DNA of 64,000 bases, taken from the NCBI GenBank assembly GCA_023957125.1, contig JAMLHL010000006.1, positions 124,001 through 188,000 on the forward strand. The letters run 5' to 3'. Below the pieces are notes generated by a model. That model was given only the letters and a program-made list of their open reading frames with translations. It was not told the origin of the DNA and did not search any database. The stretch comes from Chitinophagaceae bacterium (GTDB taxonomy: Bacteria; Bacteroidota; Bacteroidia; Chitinophagales; Chitinophagaceae). This document shows, one piece after another, positions 32,361 through 41,244 of the stretch. A program made the position numbers and the translations under genes. The stretch's first letter is position 1; every line of letters starts with the position of its first letter.

Positions 32361-35189
32361 ATGAAGCAAAAGAGTGTTTCAGGAAACAGGTGGATGTGCA
32401 TGGCTCTGTGTTGGCTTACCGCAGGGTTGCTTGTTTGTATGCCTTGCGTTTCTCAGAATAGCCGGGGAAGGTATATATGGGATGCAATTATTGCCATTGA
32501 AAACGCAAAGCTGGATGATGCCCAAAAGTTGCAGCGTGCTTTGGCGCTTCAACGCGAATTTCAGGAGCAGAAACTTCCCGAAGATTCGGTGTATGCCCGT
32601 TTGCTGCACAGGATTGCCACCTTAGAGTTTCTTATGAATGCGGAGCGGGCCACAAAGGAGTCGGTGGATAACATGCTTCAGGCTATTGCTATCAATACCT
32701 CGGGGAAAAAAGGCGCGTCACCGGATTACGTGATCAATAGTTACTATAATCTCGCCGCTTTTTTTGAGTCGCTTCATATCGGCAGCAAGGCTTTGCTTTA
32801 TTACGATAGTGTTATCATCATCAACCGGGAAAGAAAACTGGAAAATAATCTGGCAACTGCCTGCAGGGTGTTAAAAGCGGAGATCCTGTTCCGCAACGGC
32901 GATTACCAGCAATGTATAGATGAATGCGTTGTGGGGCTGGCGGAGGGAAGGGATCGCAGAGACACTGAAGTTATAACCCAATTGTTCAACCGCAGGGCCC
33001 AGTCTTACGCTTATTTGAACCAGGTGGAAAATGCCCTTGCCGATACGGATTCTTCTGCACATTATGCGGCCATCTCCTCTGATGATTATGAACTGGCAAC
33101 TGCGATGATGATAAAAGCCACGGTTCGTGCTTCTGATCACCCCGTTGCGGCAGAGCGGATTTTTGAGAAGGCGATTGGGCTCAGGCTTCGAACGCATGCA
33201 TACCGGCAGATATCGGATGATTATACAGATTTTGGTAATTTCTATTTCCGCCGGCTGCAACGTTATAAACAGGCGCAGGACTGTTACCAAAAGACGTTAT
33301 GGTATGCTCAAAAAGCGGGCGACAACGAACGGCTGTGTAAGGGGTATATCAACCTTGCGGAAACCGCTTCCCGGATATCTCCGCAGAACGGATATGCGGC
33401 TACCCGTAAATACTACCGCCTGGCCCTGCAGGTGTTTGGAATGGATCCGGGCGATATGCTGCAGAACCCGCCTTTGAGCCGTTTTTCCGCTATTGGAAAT
33501 ACCGACCTCCTGCTGGTAATACTGAATAACAAAACAGAATTGCTGCTCAACCTGTACCGGTTAAATGGAGACCGGGAATACCTCCGGGGTTGTCTTTCCA
33601 CCGCCCGGGTGATGGATTCAGCCATTGACCAGGCCCGGCGGCAGCAAATGGGAGAACAAAGCAAACTATATTGGAGACAACGTGCCGGCACTTTTTTTGC
33701 TACGGCAATCAGCGCCTGTTACCTGGATAATAACGCCGCTCTTGCTTTTTATTTTATGGAAAAGAGCCGCGCGGTGCTGCTGAGCGATAAGCTGAATGAG
33801 TTAGGCGCAGCGGCGCATCTGCCGGAAGAAGAGAACAACAGGGGGCGTGTTTTTCTGCAACAGGTGGCGGCGGAGGAGCAACGTCTCCGGCAACTTTCTC
33901 CCAATGAACCATCATACACGTTGCAGGAATTGCGCCTGGTACAGGCCCAAGACAGCTTTCAGCGTTATATAAAAAGAATCGAACAAAAATATCCTGCCTA
34001 TTACAGGTATAAATATGCCGACCGGGTTCCGCTTCTTTCTGAACTACAAATGCGTTTGCAACAATACGGGGAAAGTTTTGTTCATTATTTTGTGGGCGAC
34101 TCGCTGACGTATATGCTGGCGGTGTTGCCCAACCAGGTGAAGATGGTCGCGGTTCAAACAGATAATACCATGCAACTGATAGCGGCATTATCGGACTATT
34201 GTTCGGATAAGCAACGGTTGAATAATGATTTTTCGGGATTTATAGTTTTATCACAGCAGTTGTATCAACGTCTTTTCAAACCGCTGCATCTGCCTCCGGG
34301 GAAAGTAATATTATGCCCCGACCGCTTTTTATTTCCTTTCGAGGCTTTGTGCGCAGATGGTGGCGGGGCAGCCAGGTTCCTGGTATATGATTACGCTTTC
34401 AGTTATGTGTATTCGGCCGAGCATCTTTTGAGCCTGTTTGAACCCGGGCCTGCGAAAGGAAATTTTGCCGGTTTTGCGCCTGTAGCTTTCCGGGCGGAAT
34501 TGCGCATGCCTGAATTAAAACGTTCTGCTTTCTTCCTGGAGCAGTCGGCCGGATGGTACAACAGTAAGGTATTATACACCGGTTTGGAGGCCAGCAGGGA
34601 TAATTTTATGAAAGTTGCGTCCGGCTATAGCATCGTAAATGTATTTTCCCATGCTGTTGCGGATACAGGCAATACCGAGCCCTTACTGTATTTTCAGGAT
34701 TCCGTTTTACCCTTGTCGGAATTGCGCTCGTTCAACCGTCCGGCTACCCGGTTTATAATGTTGAGCGCCTGTATGACCAATGTAGGGAAATATGCTGCCG
34801 GAGAGGGGGTTTACAGCATGGCCAGGGGGTTTACCGCAGTTGGGATACCCGCGGTAGCCGCCACCCTATGGAGGGCGGATGAGAAAACGGTGTATGAAAT
34901 CACCGGAAAATTGAATGAGTACCTGTCGGCAGGTATGCGGAAAGATGAGGCGTTACAAAAGGCCAAACTTTATTTCATGAAACAGGGGGAGAAGGAAAGA
35001 GAACTTCCTTACTATTGGGCAAATATGATACTGATGGGAAACCCTGAACCCGTAAGTTTATTACCGGGCTCCGTTATAAAACCGGATCTGGTAATATGGG
35101 TTTTGATCCTGGCAACAGGTGGGGTGGTATTATCGGCATGGGTAGTCCTAAAAAAGCGCAGGGGTGCCGGGGCCCGGAAGAATGACTGA
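32361..35189 (+). CDS. TPR-CHAT (caspase-fold) protease with signal sequence and C-terminal membrane anchor
   Basis: The start at ATG 32361 (MKQKSVSGNRW) gives 942 residues and puts an export signal at the N-terminus (ALCWLTAGLLVCMPC); a GTG at 32322 overlapping the previous stop is less likely. TPR-like repeats cover about residues 40-430, then a linker, then a CHAT domain about 590-890 with catalytic His764 in NVFSHAVAD and Cys804 in MLSACMTN, followed by AGEGVYSMARGFTAVG and ATLWRADE. One membrane helix near 910-930 is followed by a basic tail (KKRRGAGARK), which predicts a periplasmic body and a cytoplasmic tip. CHAT proteins are caspase relatives, often in conflict or cell-death systems; this one is exported, which is unusual. 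Confidence 0.87.
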   Translation: MKQKSVSGNRWMCMALCWLTAGLLVCMPCVSQNSRGRYIWDAIIAIENAKLDDAQKLQRALALQREFQEQKLPEDSVYARLLHRIATLEFLMNAERATKESVDNMLQAIAINTSGKKGASPDYVINSYYNLAAFFESLHIGSKALLYYDSVIIINRERKLENNLATACRVLKAEILFRNGDYQQCIDECVVGLAEGRDRRDTEVITQLFNRRAQSYAYLNQVENALADTDSSAHYAAISSDDYELATAMMIKATVRASDHPVAAERIFEKAIGLRLRTHAYRQISDDYTDFGNFYFRRLQRYKQAQDCYQKTLWYAQKAGDNERLCKGYINLAETASRISPQNGYAATRKYYRLALQVFGMDPGDMLQNPPLSRFSAIGNTDLLLVILNNKTELLLNLYRLNGDREYLRGCLSTARVMDSAIDQARRQQMGEQSKLYWRQRAGTFFATAISACYLDNNAALAFYFMEKSRAVLLSDKLNELGAAAHLPEEENNRGRVFLQQVAAEEQRLRQLSPNEPSYTLQELRLVQAQDSFQRYIKRIEQKYPAYYRYKYADRVPLLSELQMRLQQYGESFVHYFVGDSLTYMLAVLPNQVKMVAVQTDNTMQLIAALSDYCSDKQRLNNDFSGFIVLSQQLYQRLFKPLHLPPGKVILCPDRFLFPFEALCADGGGAARFLVYDYAFSYVYSAEHLLSLFEPGPAKGNFAGFAPVAFRAELRMPELKRSAFFLEQSAGWYNSKVLYTGLEASRDNFMKVASGYSIVNVFSHAVADTGNTEPLLYFQDSVLPLSELRSFNRPATRFIMLSACMTNVGKYAAGEGVYSMARGFTAVGIPAVAATLWRADEKTVYEITGKLNEYLSAGMRKDEALQKAKLYFMKQGEKERELPYYWANMILMGNPEPVSLLPGSVIKPDLVIWVLILATGGVVLSAWVVLKKRRGAGARKND

Positions 35190-35322
35190 ATAGTTGCTTA
35201 AATTTGCGGTATATTTCTGAAAATGGTTGAGCAGATATTTTAGTAACTACCTGGTTTCCAGAAGAATTTGAATTTTGACTGCTGAAGAAAATATTGGTTA
35301 TATCAACAATTAATAAACAGAT

Positions 35323-35928
35323 ATGTATGCAGTTGGGAAGAAATTATCCGTGAGCAGGTTTTTCAGTTCAGATAAGCGGTTCAATACCCTTTACCCGGAC
35401 CGGATCCGATTGCTGGCCGAGCGTCATTGGACGCCCCTGAGCGTGGCACGGAAAGTGGCTTTGTTTTTAGGTGCAGAGAAGGGCGCCCGGGTTCTTGATA
35501 TTGGTAGTGGGGTAGGTAAGTTTTGCCTCAGCGCCGCTTATTATTCTCCGCAGACACATTTTTCCGGCGTTGAACAAAGAATGGAACTGATACAATATGC
35601 CGGGGCAGCAAAGCTGAAACTTGGATTAGAAAACGTTTCCTTCATACAGGGTAATTTCACGGAGTTGGATCTTCATGACTTCAATCACTTTTATTTTTAT
35701 AATGCCTTTTATGAAAACCTGGTCAGCGCGGAGAAGATAGATGCCAACGTAACATTTTCGGAGGAATTGTACCATTACTATAACCGGTATCTGTACCGCC
35801 AGTTAGAAGACATGCCTGCGGGAACCAGGCTGGCCACTTTTTACAGCACGGGAAGTGAAGTGCCGGAAAGCTATTATATTGTAGGTTCTGAAATGGACAA
35901 CCTGCTGAAATTTTGGATCAGGGTTTAA
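35323..35928 (+). CDS. Class I SAM-dependent methyltransferase
   Basis: The 201-residue protein has the Rossmann SAM-binding motif RVLDIGSGVGKFCLSAA and the acidic end of the second strand (HFSGVEQRMELIQYA), then VSFIQGNFTEL. The catalytic region reads NHFYFYNAFYENL, and a tail of aromatic residues follows. The target (small molecule, protein or RNA) is not predictable. It lies 133 bp after the CHAT gene on the same strand and 26 bp before the SulP gene, so it could be part of either unit. Confidence 0.82.
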   Translation: MYAVGKKLSVSRFFSSDKRFNTLYPDRIRLLAERHWTPLSVARKVALFLGAEKGARVLDIGSGVGKFCLSAAYYSPQTHFSGVEQRMELIQYAGAAKLKLGLENVSFIQGNFTELDLHDFNHFYFYNAFYENLVSAEKIDANVTFSEELYHYYNRYLYRQLEDMPAGTRLATFYSTGSEVPESYYIVGSEMDNLLKFWIRV

Positions 35929-35954
35929 GAAGTAGGTAGTTAAAGACATTGCAT

Positions 35955-37613
35955 ATGTTTAGACCAAAATTGGTTGACACGCTAAAAAACTACAGTCGTC
36001 AGCAGTTGGCAAAGGATGTGATGGCGGGGCTGATCGTAGGCGTGGTGGCCTTGCCCTTGGCCATCGCCTTTGCGATCGCTTCAGGCGTTTCTCCCGAGAA
36101 AGGATTATACACCGCCGTAATCGCAGGTTTTATTATTTCGGTACTTGGTGGCAGCCGGGTACAGATAGGGGGTCCCACCGGGGCCTTCATTGTTATCGTA
36201 TATGGTATTGTTCAGCAGTTTGGCGTGAACGGATTGATCATTGCAACCTTCCTTGCCGGACTGATGCTGATTATTATGGGGATAGCCCGGCTGGGCGCCA
36301 TTATTAAGTTTATACCTTACCCGCTGATCGTGGGTTTCACCAGCGGCATCGCGCTTATTATTTTTTCTTCCCAGATAAAAGATTTTTTGGGTTTGGAGAT
36401 GTCGGAAGTGCCAGCGGACTTTATCGAAAAATGGAAAAGCTATCTTAATTATGTTCAATCTGTAAATATATACGCGTTGCTGATAGCAGGTGGAACCGTA
36501 GCCGTAATTGTGCTTTGGCCGAAGATCACGCGCAAGATCCCCGGGTCGCTGGTGGCCTTATTGGTTGCCACCGCTGCTGTTCAGTTCCTGCATTTACCGG
36601 TGGAAACGATCGGTAGCCGTTTTGGCAGCATAGAATCTTCCTTCCCTTCTCCTGTCCTTCCCGGTATTGATTTTGCGACGATTCAGAAATTAATAGCCCC
36701 TGCTTTTACCATCGCTATGCTGGGCGGTATAGAGTCGTTGTTGTCGGCCATAGTAGCAGACGGTATGATCGGAGGTAACCACCGGTCCAACACAGAATTG
36801 ATAGCCCAGGGCGTAGCCAATGTTTTTTCGTCTGTTTTTGGAGGGATTCCGGCCACCGGCGCTATTGCACGTACCGCCACAAATATAAAAAACGGAGGAC
36901 GAACCCCTGTTGCAGGGATCGTACATGCCATCACTTTATTGCTGATCATTTTGTTTGTTGGAAAGTGGGCAGCCCTGATCCCCATGGCCGCGTTAGCGGG
37001 CATATTGGTGATAGTGGCTTATAATATGAGTGAATGGGAGAATTTTATTTCCGTAGCCCGCGGGCCGCGTGGCGATGCCGCCGTTTTACTGACTACTTTT
37101 TTACTCACCGTGTTGGTGGATTTAACCGTAGCGATAGAGATAGGGATGGTGCTGGCGGTGTTTTTATTTATGCGTAATATGATAAAGTTTACGGATGTGC
37201 ATATTATGACCGGTGATATTGCGGACCAGGCGGAAAGCGCCGACGAAAATGATATAGGCAACTATGTTATTCCGCACGAAATAGAAGTGTTTGAAATCAA
37301 TGGCCCTTTGTTTTTTGGCGCTGCTTATAAGTTTAAAGACGCTATAAAGCATATCAAAAAGCCGCCAAAAGTATTCATTATCCGGATGCGCAGCGTTCCT
37401 ATCATTGATGCCACGGGCATAAGAACCCTGCGGGAGATTTATAAAGAATCAAAATCGCGTGGTACCAAACTGATCCTGTCGGAAGTGCACAGCCGGCAGG
37501 TAATGGATGAATTGCGGTCTGCGCGGCTGCTCTTTGCCATCGGCAAAGCCAATGTTACAGACAGTTTTGAGGCTGCCCTGAAAAGAAGCCATGAGGTGAC
37601 AGCGGACAGGTGA
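35955..37613 (+). CDS. SulP family anion transporter with STAS domain
   Basis: The ATG at 35955 (MFRPKLVDTLKNY) is used rather than a TTG two codons upstream; it gives 552 residues. About 12 membrane segments follow, opening with MAGLIVGVVALPLAIAFAIASG and GGSRVQIGGPTGAF, the SLC26/SulP signature. The C-terminal STAS domain (about 430-545) carries VPIIDATGIRTL, where the conserved D-x-T-G loop is kept. Members carry sulfate, bicarbonate or dicarboxylates; the substrate is not clear. It ends before the 112-bp palindromic element. Confidence 0.9.
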   Translation: MFRPKLVDTLKNYSRQQLAKDVMAGLIVGVVALPLAIAFAIASGVSPEKGLYTAVIAGFIISVLGGSRVQIGGPTGAFIVIVYGIVQQFGVNGLIIATFLAGLMLIIMGIARLGAIIKFIPYPLIVGFTSGIALIIFSSQIKDFLGLEMSEVPADFIEKWKSYLNYVQSVNIYALLIAGGTVAVIVLWPKITRKIPGSLVALLVATAAVQFLHLPVETIGSRFGSIESSFPSPVLPGIDFATIQKLIAPAFTIAMLGGIESLLSAIVADGMIGGNHRSNTELIAQGVANVFSSVFGGIPATGAIARTATNIKNGGRTPVAGIVHAITLLLIILFVGKWAALIPMAALAGILVIVAYNMSEWENFISVARGPRGDAAVLLTTFLLTVLVDLTVAIEIGMVLAVFLFMRNMIKFTDVHIMTGDIADQAESADENDIGNYVIPHEIEVFEINGPLFFGAAYKFKDAIKHIKKPPKVFIIRMRSVPIIDATGIRTLREIYKESKSRGTKLILSEVHSRQVMDELRSARLLFAIGKANVTDSFEAALKRSHEVTADR

Positions 37614-37714
37614 GTAATGAAAGAATGCTTTTAAAGTTCAGTATCTCCCTTTGCTTCACATGAGCGGTGAAGGACACCAACCGGGGCGGTTGTTCTTAAT
37701 ACTTCGTAATAATA

Positions 37715-37826
37715 GGGTATCCCAAATTTTCGCTCCATCTGCGGCATTCCGGTCGGTGGGACACCGACCGGTAGTGAGTTCTACAGGCGGGTGTCTCACC
37801 CGCCTGCGAAAATATGGGATGCACCC
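37715..37826. repeat. 112-bp element with two perfect hairpins inside an outer stem (copy 1)
   Basis: An outer imperfect stem (GGGTATCCCAAATTTTCGC against GCGAAAATATGGGATGCACCC) encloses two perfect 10-bp hairpins with 3-nt loops: CCGGTCGGTG/CACCGACCGG at 37749-37771 and CAGGCGGGTG/CACCCGCCTG at 37784-37806. The whole would fold as a three-way junction on either strand. It sits between the 3' ends of sulP and msrA, so it may also act as a bidirectional terminator. A near-identical copy is at 41891. Confidence 0.88.
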
Positions 37827-37838
37827 GTAATGATAGCG

Positions 37839-38492
37839 TTATTCTTTTTTCAGCTTATCTTTAAATACTTTTTCAAATTTCTCCATCTTGGGTCTGATCA
37901 CGTACTGACAGTAGGGGGCCCGGCCGTTAAGCCGGTAATAGTTTTGATGATAATTTTCTGCCGGGTAAAAGTTTCTGAGCGGTTCAATAGCGGTGACGAC
38001 CGGGTTGGCCCAGGCGCCACTTTTATCCAGTTTTGCTTTATAGGCTTCCGCTTCTTCCTTTTGGATATTGTTGTGATAAAAAATAGCGCTGCGGTATTGG
38101 GGCCCGATATCGTTGCCCTGCCGGTTCAGCGTGGTGGGATCATGGGTTTCCCAGAAGACTTCCAGTAACTCATCGAAACGGATGATTTTGGGATCGTAAA
38201 TAATTTGTAAAGCTTCGGCATGCCCGGTGTTCTGTTCGCATACCTGTTCATAGGTTGGATTGGGTACATGACCTCCGCTATATCCGCTGGTTACTTTGAT
38301 CACTCCGTTCAATTCCTGGAAAACCGCTTCGGTACACCAGAAACAGCCGTTGGCAAAAGTGGCGGTGTCTGATTGGGTAGTGATACTGCTATCGTTTGGC
38401 ATAATGTTATTTTTTAACGTATTGCTTTCTGCTCCGCAGGACAATAACACACCTGCAGCCATCCATCCCGACAGAAAGATCAGGTATTTCAT
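37839..38492 (-). CDS. msrA: Peptide-methionine (S)-S-oxide reductase, lipoprotein form
   Basis: MsrA reduces methionine S-sulfoxide in proteins. The protein (217 residues) starts with a lipoprotein signal and lipobox LLSC (Cys19), so it works in the periplasm or outer membrane, unlike the cytoplasmic form. The active site is GCFWCTEA (Cys50), followed by SGYSGGHVPNPTYEQVC with a second cysteine, GHAEALQIIYDP, and FWETHDPTTLNRQGNDIGPQYRSAI. No MsrB domain is fused. Confidence 0.94.
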   Translation of the reverse strand: MKYLIFLSGWMAAGVLLSCGAESNTLKNNIMPNDSSITTQSDTATFANGCFWCTEAVFQELNGVIKVTSGYSGGHVPNPTYEQVCEQNTGHAEALQIIYDPKIIRFDELLEVFWETHDPTTLNRQGNDIGPQYRSAIFYHNNIQKEEAEAYKAKLDKSGAWANPVVTAIEPLRNFYPAENYHQNYYRLNGRAPYCQYVIRPKMEKFEKVFKDKLKKE

Positions 38493-39035
38493 GATTTTAT
38501 TTTTACAGGTGATATCATTCTTATTAAAACACCGTGCAAGTTACTAAATAATAAAATCCGGCAGCCGTTTGTCTTTTGTTCAGGGGCTGCGGGATTGGAG
38601 TGGAAAGCCCGGTGAGGCAAAGTGCACGGCTTTGTGCCGGACTTGTAGCGTAAAGCCCGGATTGCAGCTGATCGTGCTTCCACAGCTCACAGCCCCAATA
38701 AAATACTAAAACTTCGTCAGCGTTTATCCCCGCGGTCTGACCCTCGTGCCTCGGGTACCGACCGTCTATTCATCAGGGCGGGCCCTTCTATGCATCGGGG
38801 CGGGTATTTCACATTTCTATTCGACGGTCTGACCCTCCCTCGTCGGATACCGACCGTCTATTCATCAGGGCGGGTATTTCCACATTTCTATTCGGCGGTC
38901 TGACCCTCCTTCGTCGGGTACCGACCGTCTATTCATCAGGGCGGGTATTTTTCGCATTTTCAAATTTTCAAATTTCCAAATTTCCACATTCCCTTGCGCT
39001 TACCTTTGCAGTTTGCAAAAGGCAACGATAAACGG
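38493..39035. repeat. Intergenic repeat region with three GGTCTGACCCTC hairpin units and A/T-rich tail
   Basis: Three tandem units (about 38731-38791, 38824-38875, 38895-38950) each read GCGGTCTGACCCTC, a short spacer, TCGGGTACCGACCGTC and TATTCATCAGGGCGGG. The two halves of each are complementary (GGTC/GACC and CCC/GGG cores). A run of CATTTTCAAATTTTCAAA follows at 38954-38990 and leads into the mutS2 promoter. The first part (38493-38730) holds no recognisable element. Confidence 0.75.
39001..39008 (+). promoter_or_regulatory. Candidate -7 box of the mutS2 gene
   Basis: TACCTTTG fits the consensus exactly and ends 27 bases before the mutS2 ATG at 39036. The -33 region is A/T-rich without a clear TTG, as it lies in the simple-repeat tail. 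Confidence 0.5.
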
Positions 39036-41150
39036 ATGAAACTATTTCCAGAATCAGCGGTTGTACAATTGGAATTTGATAAGGTGAAAGATCTGCTGGC
39101 GGCGCATTGCCAAACGCATTATGCGATGCAGAAAGCAAAGCATTTGCGGATCCATACCCGGATCGGTTATATAGAGCCGGAGCTGCAACAAACCCATGAA
39201 TACAAGCTGCTGTTGCAAAACGGAATTTACTTTCCCAACGAGGGCGCGCTGAATATGGATAACCACCTGAAGCTCCTGGGTATTGCGGGCGCTGTGCTGA
39301 ATGAAGAGCAATTAATGGGGGTCCGCAGGCTGGCCGAAGGAATAAAGCAGATCTTCCACTGGTTTGACGCCGAGCGAAAGATTGCCTACCCCACGCTTTG
39401 GACGGCGATAGCCGGCAGCCATTACGAAAAGACGATCATTCAGTTGATAGACGGCGTATTGGACGAATCGGGGAATGTAAAGGATAACGCGTCTAAAGCG
39501 CTGGAACAAATCAGGATAAACCTGGCGCGAAAACGTGCAGAGTTGCGCAGGGTGTTTGACCGGGTAATTGCCAAATGGGGCAGAAGTGGGTATGTGTCGG
39601 ACATAGAAGAGGCTTTTTTGAACGGCAGAAGGGTGGTGGCCGTATATGCGGAATATAAACGGCAGGTGAAAGGAATTTTATTGGGAGAAAGCGATACGCG
39701 CAAGACTTCTTTTATAGAGCCCGAAGAAACGATGGAATTGAACAACGAGGTGTTTGCGCTGGAGCACGAGGAAGGCAGGGAACTGTATCGTATCCTTCGT
39801 GCGCTGACTGCTCAACTGGCGGAATACGCTTCTTTGCTGAAGGAGTATCATACCATTATGGGAGAGTACGATTTTATAAGAGCTAAGGCAAAGCTGGCGA
39901 TTGATATGGCGGCCAACTGCCCTATGCTTCGGGATAAATCGCAGGTGGCCATCGTTCAGGCCTATCACCCGCTGTTGTACCTCTATAATCAACAACCGGG
40001 AAAGCCGACACTACCGGTAACGGTTACCCTGGATGAAAAAAACAGGATACTGGTGATCTCCGGTCCAAACGCCGGCGGTAAAACCGTTACCCTGAAAACG
40101 GTAGGCTTGCTGCAAATGATGTTGCAGAGCGGACTGCTGGTACCTGTACATCCCGATTCGCAGATGGGGATCTTTAAGCAACTGATGATCCATATTGGCG
40201 ACACGCAGAGTATAGAATTTGAGCTGAGTACCTACAGTTCTCATTTGAAGAACATGAAGTACCTGATGGAAAATGCCAATGGAAGGACCCTGTTTTTTAT
40301 TGATGAACTGGGTAGCGGAAGTGATCCTCATCTCGGTGGCGCTTTTGCGGAAGTGATATTGGATGAATTAGCGGGGAAGCATGCGTATGGGATTGTTACT
40401 ACGCATTATCTGAATTTAAAAGTGATGGCCAATAAAACCCCCGGGATCGTTAATGGCGCCATGGCTTTTGATGAAAAAAGGCTATTGCCGCTGTATCAAC
40501 TGATCATCGGCAAACCCGGCAGTTCCTATACTTTTTCGATAGCCGGGAGAATAGGGCTGGACGCAAAATTGATTGCAAAGGCCAAAGACCTGGTGGCGGA
40601 GGATCATTTTAGCCTGGACAAATTGCTGAACCGGGCCGAACAGGATGTGCGCCGGCTGGAACAAAAAGAGAAGGAACTGAATAAGTTGCTGAAAGAGAAC
40701 GAGCGCCTCAAAAAGGAAATGGAACATATCCTGCAGCGGGAAAAGCACCAGCAACAGATAGAGTTGTTGAAGCACCAGAACAAAGTGAATGAAGAACGGA
40801 TATCCTATCTGAAGGATATGGAACGGAAGCTGAAACAAATGGTGTTCGACTGGCGCAAAGCGGAGACCCGGGAAGATAAAACGGCATTGATGAGGCAGAT
40901 GCAGGCTATGCTGTTTAAACAGAAGGAGAAGCAGGTGAAGGAAAAAGTGAAGAAAAAATTTGATGCCCGGTATATAGAAGTGGGAGGCGCGATCAAACCG
41001 GGGCTGAAGGTACGGATGTTGCAAAACAACCAGGTGGGCACGGTCAGGGAACTGCGCGATAAAAAAGCGATCGTGCAGTTGGGTGTGGTACCCATTACCG
41101 TTGATCTGAAAAATTTGGTAGTGGTAAAGGAGAAGGAAGCTGAAAAATAG
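39036..41150 (+). CDS. mutS2: MutS2-like ATPase without Smr domain
   Basis: The ATG at 39036 (MKLFPESAVVQLEF) gives 704 residues. The MutS ATPase shows Walker A GPNAGGKT (343-350), FFIDELGSGSDP (Walker B and signature) and GIVTTHYLNLKVMAN. A long charged coiled coil (about 515-620, RRLEQKEKELNKLLKENERL) and a KOW-like barrel (VRMLQNNQVGTVREL) follow, and the protein ends there. The C-terminal Smr nuclease domain of typical MutS2 (about 80 residues) is missing, as in some Bacteroidota. MutS2 acts on branched DNA or collided ribosomes; without Smr it may be purely structural. Confidence 0.9.
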   Translation: MKLFPESAVVQLEFDKVKDLLAAHCQTHYAMQKAKHLRIHTRIGYIEPELQQTHEYKLLLQNGIYFPNEGALNMDNHLKLLGIAGAVLNEEQLMGVRRLAEGIKQIFHWFDAERKIAYPTLWTAIAGSHYEKTIIQLIDGVLDESGNVKDNASKALEQIRINLARKRAELRRVFDRVIAKWGRSGYVSDIEEAFLNGRRVVAVYAEYKRQVKGILLGESDTRKTSFIEPEETMELNNEVFALEHEEGRELYRILRALTAQLAEYASLLKEYHTIMGEYDFIRAKAKLAIDMAANCPMLRDKSQVAIVQAYHPLLYLYNQQPGKPTLPVTVTLDEKNRILVISGPNAGGKTVTLKTVGLLQMMLQSGLLVPVHPDSQMGIFKQLMIHIGDTQSIEFELSTYSSHLKNMKYLMENANGRTLFFIDELGSGSDPHLGGAFAEVILDELAGKHAYGIVTTHYLNLKVMANKTPGIVNGAMAFDEKRLLPLYQLIIGKPGSSYTFSIAGRIGLDAKLIAKAKDLVAEDHFSLDKLLNRAEQDVRRLEQKEKELNKLLKENERLKKEMEHILQREKHQQQIELLKHQNKVNEERISYLKDMERKLKQMVFDWRKAETREDKTALMRQMQAMLFKQKEKQVKEKVKKKFDARYIEVGGAIKPGLKVRMLQNNQVGTVRELRDKKAIVQLGVVPITVDLKNLVVVKEKEAEK

Positions 41151-41244
41151 CGCTAAGTTAATGACACAGAAAAGCACAGATAAGTTTTAGTCGTGAAAAT
41201 CAGAAGTATCCGATAGCTGCTTTAGGGTCAAGATAATCTTAGTG

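Noticed and set aside
37671..37697. Hairpin just after sulP as a terminator
   Set aside because: The arms (ACCAACCG and CGGTTGT) are short and mismatched and no T-run follows; the neighbouring 112-bp element is a better candidate.
40482..41177. Long antisense frame opposite the mutS2 gene
   Set aside because: It is a shadow of the coiled-coil codons (rich in Leu, His, Phe and Gln) and has no start context.
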